In this document: positions 28,518 to 36,709 of the stretch, in pieces | Layout of the letters: each line of letters starts with the position of its first letter | Numbering within the stretch: the stretch's first letter is position 1 | Origin: Mesorhizobium sp. B2-8-5 | GTDB taxonomy: Bacteria; Pseudomonadota; Alphaproteobacteria; Rhizobiales; Rhizobiaceae | Reading direction: 5' to 3' | Assembly: GCF_006440675.2 (NCBI RefSeq) | Contig: NZ_CP083951.1 | Span: 2,265,501-2,329,500, forward strand | DNA: 64,000 nt | The notes under the pieces: generated by a model | The model's database searches: none | What the model was told of the DNA's origin: nothing | The model's input: only the letters and a program-made list of their open reading frames with translations | Program-made: the position numbers and the translations under genes

Positions 28518-29288
28518 TCAGCTGCCAATGTGGAAAGTCTCCGTGTGGCCGTCGACCGCTATTGCCTGACCCGTCACCATTTTCGCGGCCGGCGAAGCCA
28601 GGAACACGCACATGTCGGCGATTTCCTCCGGGTTCACGAAGCGCTTGATCGACTGGGATTGGACATATTCCTTCTGGAGGACATCGATTGCGACCCCGCG
28701 GCTCTCCGCCTCGGCCTTGATAACTTGCTGCATGCGGGCGCCATCGACGGATCCAGGGCAAATCGCGTTGGCGCGCACACCGTATGGCCCGAGTTCGACA
28801 GCCAGAGATTTCGTGAGCCCGATCACTGCCCATTTGGCGGCGGCATAAGGCGTCCTCAACCCATAGCCGTACAGACCGGCCGTTGAAGAGATGTTGATGA
28901 TGCTGCCGGAGGACTGGCTCTTCATCAGAGGCGCGGCGCGCCTGGCACACAGGAATTGCGCGTCAAGGCACACACTGAGACAGTCACGCCAGTCGTTCAG
29001 TTTGAGCTCCTCGACATAGCCGGTAGGACCCTTGGTGCCGGCGTTGTTGATGAGGACATCAAGACCGCCGAGATCACCGAGTGCGTCATCAAACCAGGCG
29101 TTGATGGCCTTCTCGTCGCTCAAATCCACTTTCTTACCCGAGACCTGCGGATGGGTCTTTGTCACATTGTGCAATGCCCGCTCATCGACATCACAGACAT
29201 GGACCTTGGCGCCACTGTCAGCGAAGGCCTGGGCGATAGCCCACCCGATGCCCGAACCTCCCGCAGTGATCATCACGCGTTGGATCAT
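28518..29288 (-). CDS. SDR-family oxidoreductase
   Basis: A 256-residue classical short-chain dehydrogenase. The cofactor loop reads TAGGSGIG (residues 8-15), NNAG follows in LDVLINNAGT, and the catalytic Ser and Tyr-x-x-x-Lys are in SIINISSTAGLYG and YAAAKWAV. The CDVDE after strand 2 suggests NAD preference. GGAGG before ATG 29288 sets the start; the frame runs on to 29339. Middle gene of the minus-strand operon; substrate unknown. Confidence 0.9.
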   Translation of the reverse strand: MIQRVMITAGGSGIGWAIAQAFADSGAKVHVCDVDERALHNVTKTHPQVSGKKVDLSDEKAINAWFDDALGDLGGLDVLINNAGTKGPTGYVEELKLNDWRDCLSVCLDAQFLCARRAAPLMKSQSSGSIINISSTAGLYGYGLRTPYAAAKWAVIGLTKSLAVELGPYGVRANAICPGSVDGARMQQVIKAEAESRGVAIDVLQKEYVQSQSIKRFVNPEEIADMCVFLASPAAKMVTGQAIAVDGHTETFHIGS

Positions 29289-29449
29289 TTTATCCTCCTT
29301 GTTGTCCCGGATATGACGCGGCGCCGCTGCGCGCGTCATTTACGCTTCGGCACTATTTTTAGTGTAGGCACCAGCCCCCGACGAAGGCGGCGATTGACGG
29401 CAACGGCAGCGCACCGAACGACGCAGGCCGAGACTTGGTGCCCCGCCAA

Positions 29450-30226
29450 TCAGCGAGAAAGCTCGCCGCCGTCCACCACGATGTTGGACCCATTCACATA
29501 CGAGCAGAGGCCCGAGCAGAGCGCCACGGCGACATAGGCGATCTCTTGCGGTTGCGCGAAGCGCCCCATCGGGATCGCCGCTTCATAGCTGGCGCGGATG
29601 ATTGCGGCATCGCTGCCAGTCTGCCGCGCAATGTTGGCGGTCGTCGCCGCCACCATCTCCGTGTCGACGCTGCCAGGCGAGATGGTGTTGACGCGTATGC
29701 CCCGTGGTGCGAGTTCTCCCACCAGCGCATCTGCCAGTCGCAGGACACCAGCCTTGGAAGCGCAGTAAGCACCCCACAAAGGCCATCCCTTCAGCCCATA
29801 CTGCGACGCGATGAGGACGAGGTTGCCCCCGCGATGCAGATGCCGTGATCCCTCTCGAGCGACCAGGAACGCCCCTATCACGTTGACATCCAGTACACGG
29901 CGAAAGTCTGCGACCTGCATGTCGGCCAACGGGGCGACAACACCGATCGCCGCAGCGTGAACGATGTCGTCAATGGGACCTTCAGCAGCGATTTCCGCCA
30001 AAATTCGTTTTACGGACTCTTCGTCGGCAATATCACAGCCCCGAACCGTTTCGGACGCGTTGATGTCGAGGCGCACGACTGCGGCGCCGGCCTGGTCGAA
30101 TGCGTCTGCGATGGCCTTGCCAATTCCGCGGGCCGCGCCCGTCACAACGGCGCGTCGGCCGGCAAGCAGCTGCGGCACCTGAAACGGGGCAGAAGAACTC
30201 TCCTGCGAGGGGTTGGCGAATGTCAT
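29450..30226 (-). CDS. SDR-family oxidoreductase
   Basis: A 258-residue short-chain dehydrogenase: GAARGIG cofactor loop, RLDINAS (NAD-type acidic residue), catalytic Ser in LVLIASQYGLKG and the YCASKAG motif, and the C-terminal GSNIVVDGGE. The usual NNAG motif reads HAAA (DDIVHAAAIG), a variation seen in some SDRs. First gene of the minus-strand operon; two copies of a 20-bp dyad lie upstream between it and the divergent monooxygenase gene. Confidence 0.9.
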   Translation of the reverse strand: MTFANPSQESSSAPFQVPQLLAGRRAVVTGAARGIGKAIADAFDQAGAAVVRLDINASETVRGCDIADEESVKRILAEIAAEGPIDDIVHAAAIGVVAPLADMQVADFRRVLDVNVIGAFLVAREGSRHLHRGGNLVLIASQYGLKGWPLWGAYCASKAGVLRLADALVGELAPRGIRVNTISPGSVDTEMVAATTANIARQTGSDAAIIRASYEAAIPMGRFAQPQEIAYVAVALCSGLCSYVNGSNIVVDGGELSR

Positions 30227-30295
30227 GTGATGGCTCCGGCGAAAAAGGCGATTTTGGCTAACGGTGAGGCTATTTCACCGCGCGCTGCCGCAACA

Positions 30296-30315
30296 ATGGT
30301 GCCGAAGGTCACTAT
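30296..30315. promoter_or_regulatory. Operator-like dyad, copy A
   Basis: ATGGTGCCGAAGGTCACTAT: the arms ATGGTG and CACTAT match the ATGGTG-N8-CACCAT pattern with one change. Symmetry extends two bases on each side (CA...TG). It lies upstream of the SDR operon on the minus strand, about 70 bases from its start codon. Confidence 0.65.
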
Positions 30316-30347
30316 TGATAGCATCATCTCGCCGACCCGCGTCCGAG

Positions 30348-30367
30348 ATGGTGACCGTCGGCACCAT
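30348..30367. promoter_or_regulatory. Operator-like dyad, copy B
   Basis: ATGGTGACCGTCGGCACCAT: perfect six-base arms with an eight-base spacer. It stands 68 bases before the monooxygenase start and 52 bases (start to start) from copy A, so the pair lies in the divergent promoter region. A nearly identical 20-mer occurs at 33650. Confidence 0.7.
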
Positions 30368-30435
30368 TGTTGAGGTCTCAAAGCGTGAATTAGGGTCCTG
30401 CCAAGATCACGATTTGTCTCGCGGGAGCCATTGCC

Positions 30436-31830
30436 ATGAAGCCAGATACCCTTCCCAAATGCTGCATTATCGGAGCAGGCTGCAGCGGAATTGTCACTGC
30501 CAAGGCACTCACGCAACGCGGCATTCCCTTCGACTGGTACGAGATGAGCGATCGGGTTGGCGGTCAGTGGGCATTCGAAAATCCGAATGGGAAGTCGGCG
30601 GCATACCGATCGCTGCACATCGATACCTCCAAGCTGCAGCTGGAGCTGGCGGACTTCCCGATGCCCGCAGATACTCCGCACTATCTGCACCACACGCAGG
30701 TGCTGGCCTACCTGAAGTCGTACATGGACCATTTCGGTCTGACCGCTAAGGTCAAACTCAGTACCGAGGTCAAGAAGGCTGATCGTGATGCCAATGGGAC
30801 CTGGCAGATTCGTTTGGGCGACGGCGAGACGCGCTCCTACGACGCATTGTTCGTGTGCAACGGACATCATTGGGATCCGCGTCTGCCCGAGCCCGCCTAT
30901 CCAGGCAAGTTCGAGGGCATGCAGCTTCACTCGCATGGCTATCGCGACCCGTTCACGCCGGTGGATTTCACGGGCAAGAACGTCCTGGTCGTTGGCATGG
31001 GCAATTCGGCGATGGATATCGCCAACGAACTTTGCCCACGCCATATCACCAACAAGCTCTTTGTGAGCACCCGGCGCGGCGCGCATATCTTTCCGCGTTT
31101 CCTGCTCGGCAAGCCTGCCGACAAAGGCAAGCTCTATCCTTGGCTGCCGCTGTCGCTCCAGCGCTGGGTTGGCCGTCGGATCTTCCATTTCGCGGTCGGT
31201 CACATGGAAGATTTCGGGTTGCCTAAGCCTGACCACCGCGTGTTCGAAGCGCACGTTTCGGTGTCGGACACATTTCCAACGTTGGTTGCCTCGGGCGATA
31301 TCGAAATTCGGCCCGGCATCAGAGAGCTCGACGGTGACAGCGTCGTCTTCGAAGATGGACGCCGTGAGAAGATCGACATCATCGTCTGGGCTACCGGCTA
31401 CAAGGTCTCTTTTCCCTTCTTCGACCCGTCCTTGATCTCGGCGCCGGGCAATCGCCTGCCGTTGTTCAAGCGCGTGCTTAAACCCGGAATACCAAACCTG
31501 TTCTTTATCGCTCTGGCGCAACCGAGCATCACGCTCTTTGCGCTTGCAGATCGGCAGGCAAAGTGGATAGCGACATATCTTGCTGGCGACTATGCACTGC
31601 CCGACGTGGAAGAGCAGAAGCGCACCATTGTCGCCGATGAAAAGAAGCACATGAGCCGCTATTACGCGTCGGCGCGCCATACGATGCAGCTCGACCAGGA
31701 CATCTATTTCTCGGAGCTCGAGGGCGAACTCAAGCGCGGACGCAAGCGCGCCCGTTCTCTTGGCTTCGGGCGCACCCGGCTGCCGGTTCCCAGGGTCGCC
31801 GATGTGGAGTTTCGGGCCGCAGCCGAGTGA
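30436..31830 (+). CDS. Flavin-containing monooxygenase (class B)
   Basis: A 464-residue FMO-like enzyme. It has the FAD motif GAGCSG (13-18), the FxGxxxHxxxY fingerprint (in KFEGMQLHSHGYRDP), the NADPH motif GMGNSA and the ATGYK motif near residue 322. Such enzymes oxygenate N, S or ketone groups with NADPH and oxygen. It differs at its N-terminus from the bacterial trimethylamine monooxygenase (Tmm), so I do not call it Tmm. Divergent from the SDR-SDR-lactonase operon, with shared dyad operators; a Baeyer-Villiger-like role making a lactone for the SMP-30 enzyme is a testable inference. Confidence 0.9.
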   Translation: MKPDTLPKCCIIGAGCSGIVTAKALTQRGIPFDWYEMSDRVGGQWAFENPNGKSAAYRSLHIDTSKLQLELADFPMPADTPHYLHHTQVLAYLKSYMDHFGLTAKVKLSTEVKKADRDANGTWQIRLGDGETRSYDALFVCNGHHWDPRLPEPAYPGKFEGMQLHSHGYRDPFTPVDFTGKNVLVVGMGNSAMDIANELCPRHITNKLFVSTRRGAHIFPRFLLGKPADKGKLYPWLPLSLQRWVGRRIFHFAVGHMEDFGLPKPDHRVFEAHVSVSDTFPTLVASGDIEIRPGIRELDGDSVVFEDGRREKIDIIVWATGYKVSFPFFDPSLISAPGNRLPLFKRVLKPGIPNLFFIALAQPSITLFALADRQAKWIATYLAGDYALPDVEEQKRTIVADEKKHMSRYYASARHTMQLDQDIYFSELEGELKRGRKRARSLGFGRTRLPVPRVADVEFRAAAE

Positions 31831-31839
31831 GGAACGCCG

Positions 31840-32913
31840 TTAGGCGCCTGTCACCCGCAGGTGCTGGACGTAGGTGAGAAAGAGCTCGCGTTCGGTGGTG
31901 ATATCGAGCTTCTGATAAAGGCGAAGCCGGTGGTTTTTGACGGTTCCACGCTTGACGCCCAGGCGATCCGCGATGCTGGCGATCGGATGGCCTTCGAGCG
32001 TCAACTCGACGATTTGGCGTTCGCGGTTGGTAAGAATGGATAGCCAGTCATTTGGATCGGCACGCGGTGCGTGCATGGCAGATACCTCGACTTGGTCGCA
32101 TTGGCCACCAGGTGCTGCACCGAAATCCGCGCCCAGGGCCGATCGGACGACGAGCCGGCCATCAGGAAGCAATGCCTTGGTGTTGCCGGTGCTGGCGAGC
32201 TCAACCAATGCCTCCACCAGCCCGCCCCTTGGATCGGCGACCAGCCTGCGCCACGCGCTGTTTGCGGCGAGTTCGTCGCCGCGCCGGTCAAGGAGGCGCA
32301 GGGGCTTTTCGGTGGCATCTGCTGCCAGGCCATGACTGATGATGGCTTTCAAGTGGGCATCGTGCAGACCGGCCAGCAAGGGAAATGCATTCTCGATCGT
32401 TGCAAGCTCCGCGGCGCCGAATTCGCCGACGGCGCGATCGACCACGAGCGTCGGACTGGCGCCGCCGATCGGCGGCAAGAACACGGCAATCTCGTCACTG
32501 ATGCTGGCCGCGCGCAGGAACTCAAGGGCATACCGGCTTTTCCACATTTCGGCGGGCGCCAGACGGCGCAACGAACAGACCGCCGGCGAGCCAACGCTTC
32601 GCCAATAATCGTGAAACGGGTCGAGCGTATACAGACCAGATGCGTAGGGCGCGGCAACCTCGCTGCGGATTTCGCGTGGAATGATGAGGTCCGGCGCTCC
32701 GGAACTTGAATACCGCACCAAAGAAAACGCGTCGGCCTCGACCAAGGAGGCAATCACCTCGAGCAATCTGTCATAGAAGACATCATCGCCAATCGCGGCG
32801 CTCGCGCGTCCTATCGCAGTGGAAAATCCCAGTCCCGCCATGCCGTTTCGAACTTCAGACCGGATCTGGCCGGGGTTCGGAACGTAGTTTCTAACCGGAG
32901 AATGGACGTTCAT
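31840..32913 (-). CDS. LuxR-family helix-turn-helix regulator
   Basis: A 357-residue protein with a C-terminal LuxR HTH (about 292-350: LTNRERQIVELTLEGHPIAS, then VKRGTVKNHRLRLYQKL). The N-terminal ~270 residues resemble a GAF-like or degenerate sensor domain and are not an AHL-binding domain. It stands between the monooxygenase and the divergent BetI-like gene and is a candidate reader of the 20-bp dyads before the catabolic units. Confidence 0.85.
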   Translation of the reverse strand: MNVHSPVRNYVPNPGQIRSEVRNGMAGLGFSTAIGRASAAIGDDVFYDRLLEVIASLVEADAFSLVRYSSSGAPDLIIPREIRSEVAAPYASGLYTLDPFHDYWRSVGSPAVCSLRRLAPAEMWKSRYALEFLRAASISDEIAVFLPPIGGASPTLVVDRAVGEFGAAELATIENAFPLLAGLHDAHLKAIISHGLAADATEKPLRLLDRRGDELAANSAWRRLVADPRGGLVEALVELASTGNTKALLPDGRLVVRSALGADFGAAPGGQCDQVEVSAMHAPRADPNDWLSILTNRERQIVELTLEGHPIASIADRLGVKRGTVKNHRLRLYQKLDITTERELFLTYVQHLRVTGA

Positions 32914-32928
32914 TTCTCCTCCTTGGCC

Positions 32929-32960
32929 TTTTGGCCCAAAAATTGGTCATCTGGCCAATT
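32929..32960. promoter_or_regulatory. Two palindromes between divergent luxR-type and tetR-type genes
   Basis: TTTTGGCCCAAAA (32929-32941) is a perfect palindrome around one central C. AATTGG-N8-CCAATT (32941-32960) has perfect six-base arms. Both lie in the 83-base gap between the divergent regulators, the classic place for a TetR autoregulatory operator. Confidence 0.65.
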
Positions 32961-32996
32961 GTTGATCCTTTTGGACAAATATGTCAATGTGAACTC

Positions 32997-33626
32997 ATGA
33001 GCCTGACAAAAATCAGTGACATCCGACGCCGCGAGCTGCGCCATGCAGCCTTTGAGGTTCTGCAAAGCGAGGGCATGGCGGGCGCTACAATCGAGAAAGT
33101 CGCCCAGAAGGCGGGCGCCTCGAAAGGCATCGTCCATCACTACTTCAAAACCAAGCAGGAGCTTTTCGAGCACACGATGCGCCATTCGAACTCGTTGCTG
33201 CGTGACGAGGTCATTCGGCTGATGCGTTTGGCGCGTAGCCCGGACGAGCGCCTGTGGGCGATCATCGCCGGCAATTTCAGTACAGCGTTTTTTACGCCGG
33301 GAATTTGCCATGCCTGGCTTGCACTCTGTTCCGAAGTGCCGCGCGAGCCGCAGCTGGCGCGCATTCAGCGCGTCGTCCACGCTCGTATGCATTCGAATTT
33401 GATGAGCGCCTTGTCTGGGCTGGTCCCAGCCGATCAATGCGAGGCCGTGGCGCTTGGAATAACCACAATCATCGACGGGCTGTGGCTCAGGCTCGGACTG
33501 CGGCCGGCAAAAATTTCTGCACTCGAAGCGCTGGAGCAGCTGAGCGACTATCTGGCTCACCGCATCCCTCACATAAGCTGGGAGGAGCATCTGTCGCGCA
33601 CCGATCCCGGCCACCGGCCGGGTTGA
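32997..33626 (+). CDS. TetR-family regulator, BetI-like
   Basis: A 209-residue TetR-type repressor. The HTH lies at about 20-60 (GATIEKVAQKAGASKGIVHH, then YFKTKQELFEHTMRH). The C-terminal half follows BetI, with LARIQRVVHARMHSNLMSAL and IDGLWLRLGL. BetI represses choline-to-betaine genes; here the neighbours are a betaine-type ABC importer and oxidoreductases rather than betA/betB. Start at ATG 32997, since the frame upstream crosses the operator region. The product probably controls its own promoter and the divergent LuxR-type gene. Confidence 0.9.
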   Translation: MSLTKISDIRRRELRHAAFEVLQSEGMAGATIEKVAQKAGASKGIVHHYFKTKQELFEHTMRHSNSLLRDEVIRLMRLARSPDERLWAIIAGNFSTAFFTPGICHAWLALCSEVPREPQLARIQRVVHARMHSNLMSALSGLVPADQCEAVALGITTIIDGLWLRLGLRPAKISALEALEQLSDYLAHRIPHISWEEHLSRTDPGHRPG

Positions 33627-33649
33627 GGGGATAGCGCATGGCGTCGCGG

Positions 33650-33669
33650 ATGGTGACCGTTGGCACCAT
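33650..33669. promoter_or_regulatory. Operator-like dyad, copy C
   Basis: ATGGTGACCGTTGGCACCAT: one base different from copy B at 30348, followed by the same TGTTG. It lies 60 bases before the SDR gene that heads the importer operon and just after the BetI-like gene. Confidence 0.7.
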
Positions 33670-33728
33670 TGTTGGACAACGGATGGCTGCATAGGCTCTG
33701 ACAGACCTGAACGTGAAGGAGCAATTCC

Positions 33729-34538
33729 ATGGCCGCGCGGCTCGCTGACAAAGTAACCCTGATCACTGGGGCGGCGTCGGGGATCGGCAGGGAGACGGCC
33801 CGGCTTTTTGCACGTGAGGGATCCACCGTGTTCCTTGGCGATATCGATCGCCGGCGCGGCGAGGCCGCAGCTGCCGAGATCGGGGCGTCTGCGTCTTACG
33901 TCGAGCTCGACGTGACCAAGGAGAATTCCTGGTCAAGCGCGGTCGACGCGGTTCTGGAGCGGGCCGGCAGGCTCGATGTGTTGGTCAATTCCGCCGGGAT
34001 CTGGAGTGACGGCGATTTCATCAGCTACTCGCTCGCTGAATGGCAACGCACGATGGATATCAACGCCACCGGGACTTTCCTGGGCTGCCGTGCCGCCGTG
34101 GCGGCGATGAAGGAAAAGAGCAACTCCGGATCGATCGTCAACATCGCCTCGATCTACGGCAACATTGCTTCTGATGACGCGGTTGCCTACGCCGCCAGCA
34201 AGGGCGCGGTGAGGATGTTGACCAAGGGCGTTGCGCTCTATTGCGCTGCCAACTCATTGGCTGTGCGCTGCAACTCGGTTCATCCCACCTATGTCGATTC
34301 AGAAATGCTTGCAAGCTTCGCACATGTGGTCGGCGGCCGCGAAGCGGTAGTGGCCGGGTTGAGTGGAGTGGTGCCGATGCGCAAGCTGCCGGTGCCATTG
34401 GACATCGCGGAGGCGGTCTTGTTCCTCGCGTCTGACGCTGCTCGGCTCGTGACGGGGGCTGAGCTGCCTGTCGATGGTGGGATGCTTGCCGGGATATTTG
34501 CACCTATCAGCGCTCCGCCGCGCCAACTTGGGGCTTAA
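33729..34538 (+). CDS. SDR-family oxidoreductase
   Basis: A 269-residue classical SDR: TGAASGIG cofactor loop (residues 14-21), NSAG in LDVLVNSAGIW, catalytic Ser in SIVNIASIYGN and the YAASKGA motif, and a C-terminal ELPVDGG. AAGGAG precedes ATG 33729. It is the first gene of the plus-strand unit that continues with the ABC importer, and follows dyad copy C. Third SDR in the cluster; substrate unknown. Confidence 0.91.
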   Translation: MAARLADKVTLITGAASGIGRETARLFAREGSTVFLGDIDRRRGEAAAAEIGASASYVELDVTKENSWSSAVDAVLERAGRLDVLVNSAGIWSDGDFISYSLAEWQRTMDINATGTFLGCRAAVAAMKEKSNSGSIVNIASIYGNIASDDAVAYAASKGAVRMLTKGVALYCAANSLAVRCNSVHPTYVDSEMLASFAHVVGGREAVVAGLSGVVPMRKLPVPLDIAEAVLFLASDAARLVTGAELPVDGGMLAGIFAPISAPPRQLGA

Positions 34539-34595
34539 GCCCTCCGGGACCCCGAGTTTGATGACAAGAACGAAAGACAATGGGAGAAAGAAATC

Positions 34596-35531
34596 ATGAT
34601 AGGTCGTAAAATTGCACTTTGGACAGTGCCACTTGCCGCAGGTCTCGCGATCGCTCCGACGGCGATGGCGAAGCCCTTGGGCGAGACGAGTACATCGATT
34701 AAGATCGCTATCAACGAATGGACCGGCCAGAACCTGTCCGCGCACATCACCGGCAAGTTGCTGGAAAAGCTTGGATACAAGGTGGAATATATCACTGCCG
34801 GCACGTTGCCTCAGTTCACCGGTATCGCAAGTGGCAGCCTCTCTGTGTCACCAGAGGTTTGGCCGAGCAACTTGGGTGATGTCTACCCGAAGGCCAAGGC
34901 GGAGGGAAAGCTCGAAGAAATCGGCGAGCTCGGTCTTGAAACCAAGGATGGGTGGCTGTTCACAGCCGACACCAAGACCGTCTGTCCGAAATTGCCCGAG
35001 TGGACGGCGCTAAAAGAGCCCGCCTGCGTGCAGGCGCTTGCAACGCCGGAAACATTTCCGAACGGGCGGCTTCTCGACTACCCGGCCGATTGGGGATCGG
35101 TCAGCGGGCCTGAGCTGAAGAACGCCGAAATTCCGTTTACGCCGGTGCCCGCCGGTTCCGAGGGGGCGCTGGTTGCCGAGCTACAGGCAGCGGTTGCGGC
35201 CCACAAACCCTTACTCATGCGTTTCTGGGCGCCGCATTGGGTGTTGGCCGAAGTGCCGGTGGAATGGCTCAAAATGCCGCCCTGCGACCCGAACAACCTG
35301 GCCCAGTGCATCGTTGCGCCGCCGGTGATCAAGGTTGCGTGGGCTGGGTTTCGCGGAAAATGGCCAGCCGGCTATGAGCTGATGAAATCGCTGCAGATCC
35401 ATGCCGATGACCAGCAAAAGATGATTTATGCCGTGGACAAGCAAGGCAAGAACCTCGATCAGGCCGTCGATGGCTGGATCGAGGAACACCAGAGCGACTG
35501 GCAGTCCTGGCTGAAGGCGGCTCAGAACTGA
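34596..35531 (+). CDS. Glycine betaine/TMAO-type ABC transporter substrate-binding protein (OpuAC family)
   Basis: A 311-residue periplasmic protein with a signal peptide (KIALWTVPLAAGLAIAP, cleavage near AMA at 22-24) and an OpuAC/ProX-like fold. Trp residues that could form a cation-binding aromatic box are seen in INEWTGQN, PEVWPSN and RFWAPHWVL. The layout with ATPase and fused permease downstream resembles TmoX of TMAO importers. The true substrate is unknown; a quaternary or tertiary amine is most likely. Confidence 0.9.
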   Translation: MIGRKIALWTVPLAAGLAIAPTAMAKPLGETSTSIKIAINEWTGQNLSAHITGKLLEKLGYKVEYITAGTLPQFTGIASGSLSVSPEVWPSNLGDVYPKAKAEGKLEEIGELGLETKDGWLFTADTKTVCPKLPEWTALKEPACVQALATPETFPNGRLLDYPADWGSVSGPELKNAEIPFTPVPAGSEGALVAELQAAVAAHKPLLMRFWAPHWVLAEVPVEWLKMPPCDPNNLAQCIVAPPVIKVAWAGFRGKWPAGYELMKSLQIHADDQQKMIYAVDKQGKNLDQAVDGWIEEHQSDWQSWLKAAQN

Positions 35532-35611
35532 ATTGAGCCCGGATCAATCGCGAGCGGTGGCGCCAAGTCCGGCTCGCCGCCCTTCTGGAACCAGCTGAAG
35601 AAAAGTTGGAC

Positions 35612-36709
35612 ATGACCAATCCTGTGGATGGATCAAGCGCCGCGCCGAGGGCACCCGCCAAGCTCAGGTCCAGAAGTCTCTGGAAGATCTACGGACCTCG
35701 GCCGGCGAAGGCCCTGGCCATGGCCCTATCCTCGACCGAGTCTCCTGCGTCGCTCAGGCGAAGGCTAGAATCTGCCGGCAATTTCCTGGCCCTGGCAGAT
35801 GTCAGCTTTGACGTCCGGCAAGGGGAGATCTTCGTTGTCATGGGTCTTTCAGGCTCGGGCAAGTCGACGCTCGTGCGGTGCCTGTCGCGCCTCGTTGAGC
35901 CAACGCACGGCGAGGTATGGCTCGGTCAGGAAAACCTCCTCTTGGCCACCGAGCGTCGATTGGTTGACGTGCGCCGCAAAGTCATGGGAATGGTATTCCA
36001 ATCCTTTGGCTTGCTTCCGCGTCTCAATGCGCTCGACAATGTGATATTCCCGCTCAGAATGCAGGGAATGCCACTTTCCCAACGCCTGGAGACCGGCCGT
36101 GAAATGATCTCGCTTGTCGGCTTGCAGGGCCGCGAGCGCAGCATGCCACACGAGCTTTCCGGCGGACAGCAGCAGCGCGTGGGGATCGCACGCTCGCTTG
36201 CCGTCAATCCGGAGCTGTGGTTCCTCGACGAACCCTTCTCCGCGCTCGATCCCCTGATCCGGCGCCAGATGCAAGACGAGTTTCTGCGACTGCAACGCCT
36301 GCTCCAAAAGACGATCGTGTTCATCACCCATGACATTCAGGAGGCGTTTCGTCTGGCCGACCGCATCGCGATCATGCGCGAAGGCCGCATCATCCAGATC
36401 GGCACGCCGGCCGACATCATGCTTCACCCGGTGGATGCCTATGTGGCGAGCTTTACAGAGGAGGTTTCGCTGACCAAGGTGGTGACCGCCGGCTCGGTCA
36501 TGGAAGCAATCCCACAGGGCTGGAATGGCGATGAGGGCGCGTACGAGATCGACGCCGCCGTGCCGATCGAGGCCCTGCTTCCGCAAAGCATCGCCGGCGC
36601 CCGAACGTTTGTGATCACGCGGGAAGGTGAGGGCCGGGTAGGTCTCTTGAATTCCGAGGTCATCGCAAAAGTATTGGCCAATGACACAATCAAGCGGGGA
36701 GCGGCGTGA
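35612..36709 (+). CDS. ProV-type ABC transporter ATP-binding protein
   Basis: A 365-residue ATPase of the betaine/proline uptake class. Walker A is GLSGSGKST, the signature LSGGQQQRVG, Walker B LWFLDEPFSALDP and the switch His ITHDIQEAF. A C-terminal CBS-like region follows (about 270-365). ATG 35612 is preferred over a TTG two codons upstream. Its last bases overlap the permease start (GTGA at 36706-36709). Confidence 0.93.
   Translation: MTNPVDGSSAAPRAPAKLRSRSLWKIYGPRPAKALAMALSSTESPASLRRRLESAGNFLALADVSFDVRQGEIFVVMGLSGSGKSTLVRCLSRLVEPTHGEVWLGQENLLLATERRLVDVRRKVMGMVFQSFGLLPRLNALDNVIFPLRMQGMPLSQRLETGREMISLVGLQGRERSMPHELSGGQQQRVGIARSLAVNPELWFLDEPFSALDPLIRRQMQDEFLRLQRLLQKTIVFITHDIQEAFRLADRIAIMREGRIIQIGTPADIMLHPVDAYVASFTEEVSLTKVVTAGSVMEAIPQGWNGDEGAYEIDAAVPIEALLPQSIAGARTFVITREGEGRVGLLNSEVIAKVLANDTIKRGAA

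Noticed and set aside
30436-31830. Calling the monooxygenase trimethylamine monooxygenase (Tmm) because of the Tmo-like importer
   Set aside because: Its N-terminal region and spacing differ from bacterial Tmm as I know it, and the genes are separated by two regulators and an SDR.
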